Of a DNA stretch of 7,942 nt, positions 1 to 4,204 are shown piece after piece. Within the stretch, counting starts at the first letter, position 1. Each line of letters begins with the position of its first letter. Made by a program: the position numbers and the translations under genes. The DNA comes from Planctomycetaceae bacterium (GTDB lineage Bacteria > Planctomycetota > Phycisphaerae > Phycisphaerales > SM1A02), in assembly GCA_027488265.1 (NCBI GenBank), contig JAIYCA010000186.1, positions 1 through 7,942 of the forward strand, in the 5' to 3' direction. Below the pieces are notes generated by a model that was not told the DNA's origin, ran no database searches, and saw only the letters and a program-made list of their open reading frames with translations.

Positions 1-16
1 AACGCTCAAGAGCGTT
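1..16. repeat. Short perfect hairpin, possible terminator end
   Basis: AACGCT and AGCGTT are perfect reverse complements around a CAAG loop (6-bp stem). No T tract follows on either strand inside the window, and the left side is cut off, so it could be the end of a terminator for a gene beyond the edge or simply a chance dyad. Confidence 0.3.
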
Positions 17-313
17 GATTCTGAATCGGTGACGCGTTGCAAGACGATCGGTTGAATGAGAAGGGAACCACCTGGGGGCTCAGAGTTCTGACGATCGGAC
101 GCGCTTTCGCAAGTTGATCAATCAGACCTTGGCCCACCCGCGTACATCGGAGACCGCGGGGCCCGCGTCCCTGCGAGCGATCCGCAATGTAGCGCGCTTC
201 GGAGTTGGCGCAACCACGCACGAGAAACAATTTGGAGGTCGATGCGCGGAACCGTAGGAGTGAACGCGGTTTGCGACGTTTGAAGTCGCGTCTGACAGAG
301 GCGTCGCGTTTCT

Positions 314-322
314 TGTGGATAA
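314..322 (-). promoter_or_regulatory. DnaA-box consensus 9-mer
   Basis: The minus strand reads TTATCCACA, the strict bacterial DnaA-box consensus, in a comparatively AT-rich patch of a gene-free region. A second site at 388-396 (TGTGGTTGA on the plus strand) matches 7 of 9. One perfect box is not an origin; it could be a titration or regulatory site, or chance. No dnaA, dnaN or other origin-linked gene is visible in the window. Confidence 0.3.
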
Positions 323-487
323 ATAGTCGAACACTGTCGCGGACTCAGTCGAGTTGCAAATTCTTTTTGGTTGCGCTCATCGCAAAGTGTGGTTGACAAG
401 TCACTCGCGATCAGTTTGCGCGTCTCTCGTGAACTCGCTTCGACTCCACGCGCTGTGAACCATCGCGCGCTGTGCGTCGCACCTCGC

Positions 488-541
488 TCAACGCGCGTGT
501 GATGCGTCATGCGTCTTACACACGAGTGCAACGCGCGTTGA
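488..541. repeat. 11-bp inverted repeat spanning the GNAT stop codon
   Basis: TCAACGCGCGT (488-498) and ACGCGCGTTGA (531-541) are perfect inverted repeats with a 32-base loop, and the left arm contains the GNAT stop codon. The right side also holds a 12-bp palindrome (CAACGCGCGTTG, 529-540), so the same 10-mer occurs as a direct repeat 40 bases apart. Between them ATGCGTC is repeated in tandem (502-515). It could end GNAT transcription, but no U tract follows. Confidence 0.4.
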
Positions 542-1579
542 AACTCGACGAAATCCGTTGCGTTCGTAGAGTCGTCGCGCGAAAACGTTTCGAGCATCGA
601 CCGCGAGTGACACGGATGTACAGCGCGACCGCGAGCACGCATGAAGGCCGTGTGCGAGGAGAGCTTGAGCGATGCCATGGCCTCGCGCTGCCGGTGCGAG
701 GCCGAGATAGACGAGTTCAGCACCCGAACCATCTGGTGTCACGTTGAGAAGGCAAACGCCTTGCACGGGGCCGCGGCGACCATCCGTTTGAGATACGCGC
801 GGTGGAAGCGCGTCAACTTGTTGGTTGTCCTGCTGTGGGCCGTCCTGGCGCGGCAGTGGCGCAGGCGAGCTGTCGGCAACTTCCGAAGACGAAGTCTGAC
901 GTGCAACAAGCCAGTGGCGAGGGCGAGCTCCGCTCCCGAAGTGGCCTACCAGCACATCTTTCGTTGCGCGCATGCCGGCGAGGCCGGGGCAGTCCAGGGT
1001 GTCGAGATAGGTCTGCTCAAGCGCCGTGACGAGCTCTTCTCGGGTGTCCGCGGGGATCGCTTCCACCTCGTTCCCCGCAAGTTGTACGGGGGTACCGGCA
1101 GATTCAATGGTCCAGCCACTCGGTGTGTGTGGGGTTTCGATGATGCCTGCCCGTGGTAGCCCGCGCTCGAGGTACTCAAGGTCAGCCATACGGGTGAGGC
1201 CCCCAACTTCAAAGGCCGTGATGTCGTGAACGCGGGCGGGTTCGATGAGCGCTTGGGCGATATCGGCGAACGGGGCGCTGCCCGCGATGGCGGCGGCGAT
1301 CAGTGGGCCCATCTGGTGGGCGTCGTCTGCGTCGCGAGCACGAGTCGCGAGCAACATCGACGCTCGGCCTGGGCTTGGAACAGCGAGCACTGCCGAGCGG
1401 TAGCGGCCGTGAGCATCGGTTGAACACCAAAGATGTTCGAGAGCGACGCGCGAGGCACGGGCCTGCTCCACAAATCGCGCCGCGGCGGCGGGCCCAGCCC
1501 CGAGGAGAGCCGACATCGCTTCGTCAAGCCGTGAGGGCTCGACGTGAACGATGCGAGTCGGGTCGGGCGTTCGGGACAT
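488..1579 (-). CDS. Tandem GNAT-family N-acetyltransferase
   Basis: This 363-residue, probably cytosolic protein should transfer an acyl group from acyl-CoA to an amine; the substrate is unknown. The C-terminal half (about 160-355) is a canonical GNAT domain. Its acetyl-CoA loop (motif A) is RGHGIAQALL at 299-308 after the strand ELVYLGL, and NVFARRLYERNGF at 331-343 is the typical motif B helix and turn. The N-terminal half (about 8-140) looks like a degenerate second GNAT domain, because it ends in a similar pattern (AFEVGGL then LEYLERGL) but lacks a clear acyl-CoA loop. Tandem GNAT architecture is known from mycothiol synthase and is frequent in planctomycetes. Residues 228-273 form a Pro/Gln/Ser/Asp-rich insert between two strands of the catalytic domain. 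I chose the ATG at 1579 because the fold begins directly after it; in-frame extension toward 1696 would cross the divergent promoter and adds nothing recognisable. No Shine-Dalgarno site is visible. The gene is divergent from the secreted protein at 1712. Confidence 0.88.
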   Translation of the reverse strand: MSRTPDPTRIVHVEPSRLDEAMSALLGAGPAAAARFVEQARASRVALEHLWCSTDAHGRYRSAVLAVPSPGRASMLLATRARDADDAHQMGPLIAAAIAGSAPFADIAQALIEPARVHDITAFEVGGLTRMADLEYLERGLPRAGIIETPHTPSGWTIESAGTPVQLAGNEVEAIPADTREELVTALEQTYLDTLDCPGLAGMRATKDVLVGHFGSGARPRHWLVARQTSSSEVADSSPAPLPRQDGPQQDNQQVDALPPRVSQTDGRRGPVQGVCLLNVTPDGSGAELVYLGLAPAARGHGIAQALLAHGLHACSRSRCTSVSLAVDARNVFARRLYERNGFRRVSTRVALVCKTHDASHAR

Positions 1580-1621
1580 GGTGGACGGAACACTACCGCA
1601 GGTGCCGAGTTTCGACCCTTG

Positions 1622-1653
1622 TTGTCGGCGCACGGCGCGGCATTCGCTACAAT
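1622..1653 (+). promoter_or_regulatory. Candidate promoter for the secreted-protein gene
   Basis: TACAAT at 1648-1653 matches the -10 consensus at 5 of 6 positions. The best -35 candidate is TTGTCG at 1622-1627, with a 20-base spacer that is longer than ideal. Transcription would start near 1660, leaving a leader of about 50 bases before the ATG at 1712. The site lies in the 132-base gap between two divergent genes, where a promoter is expected. Confidence 0.4.
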
Positions 1654-1711
1654 CGCCGCCCTCGGTCGAGCGCCCGTATGGGTTGTCGCCGAGCATAATG
1701 AGGCCTTGCCC

Positions 1712-1735
1712 ATGCTTTCGACGATGCTTTCGACT
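1712..1735 (+). repeat. 12-bp tandem duplication containing the start codon
   Basis: ATGCTTTCGACG (1712-1723) is followed at once by ATGCTTTCGACT (1724-1735), 11 of 12 bases identical. The encoded N-terminus is therefore MLST-MLST, with two in-frame ATG codons. The Shine-Dalgarno-like GAGG at 1700-1703 is well placed for the first copy only. Confidence 0.8.
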
Positions 1736-2374
1736 TCTCTCTCACTCTTCGCTGTTTCGACCGCGTTGTGCGTTGGCGGCTTGACGCCGTCGGTTGCATG
1801 CGGCTGGCCCGCGAGCAACGTCCTTTCGTGCGGCATGATCGCACTGGCGACACCAGCATCGATCGCCGCGAAGGATCTCAACTTCACGCCGAGCGAACTT
1901 CGTCTCTGGCGTGACCCAGAGTCAGGCAAGCACTTCTGGTACATGACGTATGACGTCGTGAACAACACCGGCGCTGATCAGCGTTTTGCCCCACGGATTG
2001 AACTCGTGATCGATGACGGTCGCATCGTTCGTCAAGGCGAGGGCGTCTCGAGCGACATCACCAAGGCGCTCAAGGAATTCCTCGGAAACGAATTGCTCGA
2101 GGATCAGTTTGAGATCCTCGGCACCGTGCTCCAAGGCAAGGAACACGCGAAGTCGGGCCTTGTCGTCTTCGTGGCCGAAGACCTTGAACCAACCGAACTC
2201 ACGGTGATGGTGCAGGGGCTCTCGCGAGAGACCGAGAAGAAGCCGCATCCGAAGACGGGCGAAATGGTGACGCTGCGGAAGAACGCCCGCGTGGATTATC
2301 TGGTCCCTGGCGATCCGAAGCCGTCCGGCACGGTGACCTACCCGATCGTCACGCAGGGTTGGGAGTTCCGTTAA
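1712..2374 (+). CDS. Exported protein of unknown function, beta-rich
   Basis: I do not recognise a named family for this 220-residue protein. The first 53 residues hold two hydrophobic stretches (about 9-24 and 38-53) ending in small residues, which suggests export. The n-region has no Lys or Arg, so signal prediction will be uncertain; cleavage is possible after PSVA (29) or in the ASIAA run (49-53). The remainder begins KDLNFTPSELRLWRD and alternates strands with charged turns (TYDVVNNTGAD, PRIELVIDDG, SGLVVFVAED, ELTVMVQGLS), consistent with an immunoglobulin-like or similar beta sandwich in which VVNNTG marks a domain edge. Secreted proteins of this general look occur in planctomycetes, but that is recall rather than a search result. 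The ATG at 1712 has GAGG eight bases upstream; an in-frame ATG at 1724 is an alternative created by a 12-bp duplication. The gene stands alone, 194 bases before rpmA. Confidence 0.85.
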   Translation: MLSTMLSTSLSLFAVSTALCVGGLTPSVACGWPASNVLSCGMIALATPASIAAKDLNFTPSELRLWRDPESGKHFWYMTYDVVNNTGADQRFAPRIELVIDDGRIVRQGEGVSSDITKALKEFLGNELLEDQFEILGTVLQGKEHAKSGLVVFVAEDLEPTELTVMVQGLSRETEKKPHPKTGEMVTLRKNARVDYLVPGDPKPSGTVTYPIVTQGWEFR

Positions 2375-2393
2375 GCGGTTCGTTCAGCCCGAA

Positions 2394-2407
2394 GCCGATC
2401 GCTCGGC
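2394..2407 (+). terminator. Weak hairpin after the secreted-protein gene
   Basis: GCCGA (2394-2398) and TCGGC (2403-2407) form a 5-bp stem with a TCGC loop, 20 bases past the stop codon at 2374. There is no T tract, so intrinsic termination is doubtful. Confidence 0.2.
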
Positions 2408-2438
2408 ACGATGAGTTTGGTCGCTCTCGTCTGAAGGG

Positions 2439-2468
2439 TTGGACTTTCCGAACGGTTTCAAGTATCTT
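2439..2468 (+). promoter_or_regulatory. Possible rpmA promoter
   Basis: TTGGAC (2439-2444) and TATCTT (2463-2468) are separated by 18 bases and match the -35 and -10 consensus at 3 and 4 of 6 positions. Transcription would start near 2475, just at the leader hairpins of rpmA. The match is weak and rests mostly on position. Confidence 0.22.
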
Positions 2469-2474
2469 CATCGA

Positions 2475-2520
2475 CCCGACTTTCGGTCGGGCTCTCGTCT
2501 TCGCCGCGGCTGCCGTGGTG
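2475..2520 (+). promoter_or_regulatory. Two hairpins in the rpmA leader
   Basis: CCCGAC (2475-2480) pairs perfectly with GTCGGG (2486-2491) around a TTTCG loop. A second stem pairs 2502-2509 with 2513-2520 over 8 bp, with two G-T wobbles and a CTG loop. They sit 48-93 bases before the GTG start. They could end upstream transcription or act as a ribosomal-protein leader; I see no match to a named leader family. Confidence 0.3.
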
Positions 2521-2554
2521 AGGTCACAGAGAGATTCCAGTTTCAGTTCAATGC

Positions 2555-2559
2555 AGGAG
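2555..2559 (+). promoter_or_regulatory. Ribosome binding site that fixes the rpmA GTG start
   Basis: AGGAG lies 8 bases before the GTG at 2568, ideal spacing. It is the clearest Shine-Dalgarno site in the window and decides for the GTG over upstream in-frame codons. Confidence 0.8.
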
Positions 2560-2567
2560 TGTTTGTC

Positions 2568-2837
2568 GTGGCACACAAGAAGGGCCAAGGCTCAACCAAG
2601 AACGGTCGCGATTCCAACCCGCAATTCCGCGGTATCAAGCTCTACGGCGGTCAGATGGCCAAGGCTGGCGCGATCATCGTTCGCCAGTGTGGCACCCGCT
2701 GGAAGCCTGGCTACCTCGCGCACATGGGCAAGGACAACACGATCATGGCCGAGGCTGAAGGCACGGTTGTCTTCAAGGGCTCGTACGTGCACATCGTGCC
2801 GTCTGATCCAGCGACTCCGAAGTACGCGTTCGCTTGA
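2568..2837 (+). CDS. rpmA: Large ribosomal subunit protein bL27
   Basis: bL27 is a protein of the bacterial 50S subunit whose N-terminal tail reaches toward the peptidyl transferase centre and helps position tRNA. The 89-residue product fits the family (E. coli 85) and shows its signature: AHKKGQGSTKNGRDS at 2-16, then YGGQ at 26-29, AGAIIVRQCGTRW at 33-45, GKDNTIMA at 54-61 and the EGTVVFK strand at 64-70. The tail PATPKYAFA extends slightly past the usual end. The start is GTG at 2568, because bL27 begins Met-Ala-His-Lys-Lys and a strong AGGAG site sits upstream. There is no Firmicutes-type cleavable N-terminal extension. rpmA normally follows rplU (bL21); here an unrelated secreted-protein gene lies upstream instead. 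obgE follows on the same strand after 263 bases that contain terminator-like hairpins, so the pair is probably not tightly cotranscribed. Confidence 0.98.
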   Translation: MAHKKGQGSTKNGRDSNPQFRGIKLYGGQMAKAGAIIVRQCGTRWKPGYLAHMGKDNTIMAEAEGTVVFKGSYVHIVPSDPATPKYAFA

Positions 2838-2849
2838 TGATCTCTTGCG

Positions 2850-2889
2850 GGCGCGAGTAGCGCCTGAAGCAGCTTCGTGCGCGCTTCAG
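2850..2889 (+). terminator. Two adjacent hairpins just after rpmA
   Basis: GGCGC (2850-2854) pairs with GCGCC (2860-2864) around GAGTA. Directly after, CTGAAGC (2864-2870) pairs with GCTTCAG (2883-2889) over 7 bp with a 12-base loop, followed by a mildly T-rich stretch (ATGTTTCGCTTCC). They begin 12 bases past the stop codon at 2837. They probably protect or end the rpmA transcript. Confidence 0.4.
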
Positions 2890-2924
2890 ATGTTTCGCTT
2901 CCTCGCACTCCGCGTCTACGCATT

Positions 2925-2948
2925 GCGCCCCGGTTGACGCCGGGGCGC
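2925..2948 (+). terminator. Strong GC hairpin between rpmA and obgE
   Basis: GCGCCCCGG (2925-2933) and CCGGGGCGC (2940-2948) form a perfect 9-bp stem with a TTGACG loop. The tail TGTCCTTCC has only scattered T, so it is not a textbook intrinsic terminator. It is the strongest local stem in the window and the likeliest end of the rpmA transcript. Confidence 0.6.
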
Positions 2949-3100
2949 TGTCCTTCCGCGACAGTGCACGCTGTGCAACGATGTGAAGGTGCTCTGATGT
3001 TGCTCTCGTGCTGCTTTGATTGTGCGCGTCCGCTGAAGATGGAACGCATCAGATCGTGTTGATGGGCTCGTTGTGTTCGCTCCTCGCTTGAAAGAACTCC

Positions 3101-4135
3101 ATGCTTGTTGATGAAGCCATCATCCATGTGCGCAGCGGGAAGGGCGGCAACGGCGTCACCCATTTCCGACGCGAGAAGTCGATCATGAAGGGCGGCCCCG
3201 ATGGTGGTGACGGAGGCCGCGGAGGTCACGTCTTTCTCGTCGGCGATGCTCATCTCGACACGCTCGTTGAGTTCCAGCACCGCCCGCATCACTTCGCAAA
3301 GAATGGCGAGAACGGCGCGAAGAAGAAGTGCCACGGCTCCGATGCGACAGATCTCTTTGTCCGTGTTCCGCTCGGTTCGATTGTGCATGACGCTGAGACC
3401 GGTGAGTTCGTCGCCGACATCGTTGAAGACGGACAACGAGTGATGGTGGCCGAAGGCGGCAAGGGCGGTTGGGGCAACGACCGCTTCAAGACCGCGACGC
3501 ATCAAAGCCCAACCGAATGCACGCCGGGTGGCGAGGCAGTCGAGCGAACGCTGCGTCTTGAGTTGAAACTCATCGCAGACATTGGATTTGTGGGCTTGCC
3601 GAACGCCGGTAAGTCGACGCTTCTTGGTGCAACAAGCCGCGCCAATGCAAAGGTTGGCGACTACCCGTTCACCACGCGACGTCCGCAACTTGGCATCGCA
3701 GAACTGCCAGGCGATCGGCGCATCGTTCTTGCGGACATTCCCGGATTGATCGAAGGCGCGAGTGAAGGCGCGGGGCTTGGCCACGATTTCCTTCGCCACA
3801 TCGAGCGCACGAAAGCGATCGTGCACCTTGTCGACATTGCGCCCGTCGATGGCTCGAAGCCTGCGGAGAATTACCGCACGATTCGCGGCGAACTCCACGC
3901 GTTCTCGCCAACGCTCGCGGAGAAGCCAGAACTCGTGGTCTTCTCGAAGATCGATTTGATCCCCGAAGGAGAGCGTGCGAAGCGTATTCGTCGACTCGCG
4001 ACCGAAATTGGTCTTGGGAAGGGCGAAGAGCCGGTTGTGATTTCCGCAGCGACCGGTGAAGGCATGCGCGAACTTCTCGAGCGGGCGTACGCGCTCGTGA
4101 AGGGTGAAGTTGCGCCGACGGAATGGCGACGCTGA
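3101..4135 (+). CDS. obgE: Obg-family ribosome-assembly GTPase
   Basis: Obg (CgtA) binds and hydrolyses GTP on the late 50S particle and links ribosome maturation to growth and ppGpp. The 344-residue product has the glycine-rich Obg fold at about 1-158 (SGKGGNG at 12-18, GGPDGGDGGRGG at 31-42, GGKGGWGNDRFKTATHQSP at 119-137) and the GTPase domain at about 159-334. Motifs visible: G1 GLPNAGKS at 165-172, the switch I threonines in PFTT at 189-192, G3 DIPG at 212-215, G5 SAATGEG at 315-321. G4 reads SKID at 282-285 instead of NKxD. The protein ends soon after the G domain and lacks the C-terminal OCT domain of Bacillus Obg (428 residues). The ATG at 3101 gives the canonical MLVDEAIIHV start; no good Shine-Dalgarno site precedes it. 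The rpmA-obgE order is widely conserved. It converges on the VWA gene, with a 69-base gap. Confidence 0.97.
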   Translation: MLVDEAIIHVRSGKGGNGVTHFRREKSIMKGGPDGGDGGRGGHVFLVGDAHLDTLVEFQHRPHHFAKNGENGAKKKCHGSDATDLFVRVPLGSIVHDAETGEFVADIVEDGQRVMVAEGGKGGWGNDRFKTATHQSPTECTPGGEAVERTLRLELKLIADIGFVGLPNAGKSTLLGATSRANAKVGDYPFTTRRPQLGIAELPGDRRIVLADIPGLIEGASEGAGLGHDFLRHIERTKAIVHLVDIAPVDGSKPAENYRTIRGELHAFSPTLAEKPELVVFSKIDLIPEGERAKRIRRLATEIGLGKGEEPVVISAATGEGMRELLERAYALVKGEVAPTEWRR

Positions 4136-4137
4136 TC

Positions 4138-4169
4138 TCGACGCGTATGCCAGTTCTCGCGTGCGTCGA
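4138..4169. terminator. Dyad between convergent obgE and VWA genes
   Basis: TCGACGC (4138-4144) and GCGTCGA (4163-4169) are perfect 7-bp inverted repeats with an 18-base loop, starting 3 bases after the obgE stop. Its place in a 69-base convergent gap suits a shared terminator, but the loop is long and no T tract follows. Confidence 0.3.
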
Positions 4170-4204
4170 ATCGGCGTGTCAAGCGCTGAGCGTCGATCGA
4201 TCTT

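Larger units (their letters stand above)
1..487. other. Gene-free stretch at the left edge
   Basis: I cannot support a gene in these 487 bases. Open frames exist on both strands (for example 74 codons from a TTG at 230 leftward), but their translations are rich in Arg and Ser, have no recognisable motif and begin without a ribosome binding site. I looked for tRNA, tmRNA, SRP RNA, RNase P RNA and rRNA signatures and saw none. What it does hold: a hairpin at the extreme left, a small GC dyad at 155-167, an 8-bp palindrome (TTGATCAA) at 114-121, a perfect DnaA-box 9-mer at 314-322 and two comparatively AT-rich patches near 305-328 and 353-372. It lies downstream of the GNAT gene and may be the spacer before a gene outside the window. 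Confidence 0.55.

Noticed and set aside
1..230. Possible structural RNA at the left edge
   Set aside because: No tRNA arm pattern, tmRNA ends, SRP tetraloop domain or RNase P conserved boxes could be found.
242..283. 13-codon ORF after a GGAGG sequence at 234-238
   Set aside because: Spacing of 3 bases is too short and the peptide is uninformative; nothing follows it that a leader peptide would control.
393..398. Perfect -35 hexamer TTGACA
   Set aside because: No acceptable -10 element lies 15-19 bases downstream and no gene begins after it on that strand.
118..732. Minus-strand open frame of 204 codons overlapping the GNAT gene end
   Set aside because: Overlaps the well-supported GNAT C-terminus in another frame and shows no recognisable domain or ribosome binding site.
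1580..1696. 39-residue N-terminal extension of the GNAT protein
   Set aside because: It would cover the candidate divergent promoter and adds Cys/Gly/Ser-rich sequence without a fold.
2711..3898. Minus-strand open frame of 395 codons across rpmA and obgE
   Set aside because: It lies opposite unmistakable bL27 and Obg coding sequence, its translation has no motif, and long antisense frames are expected in GC-rich genes.
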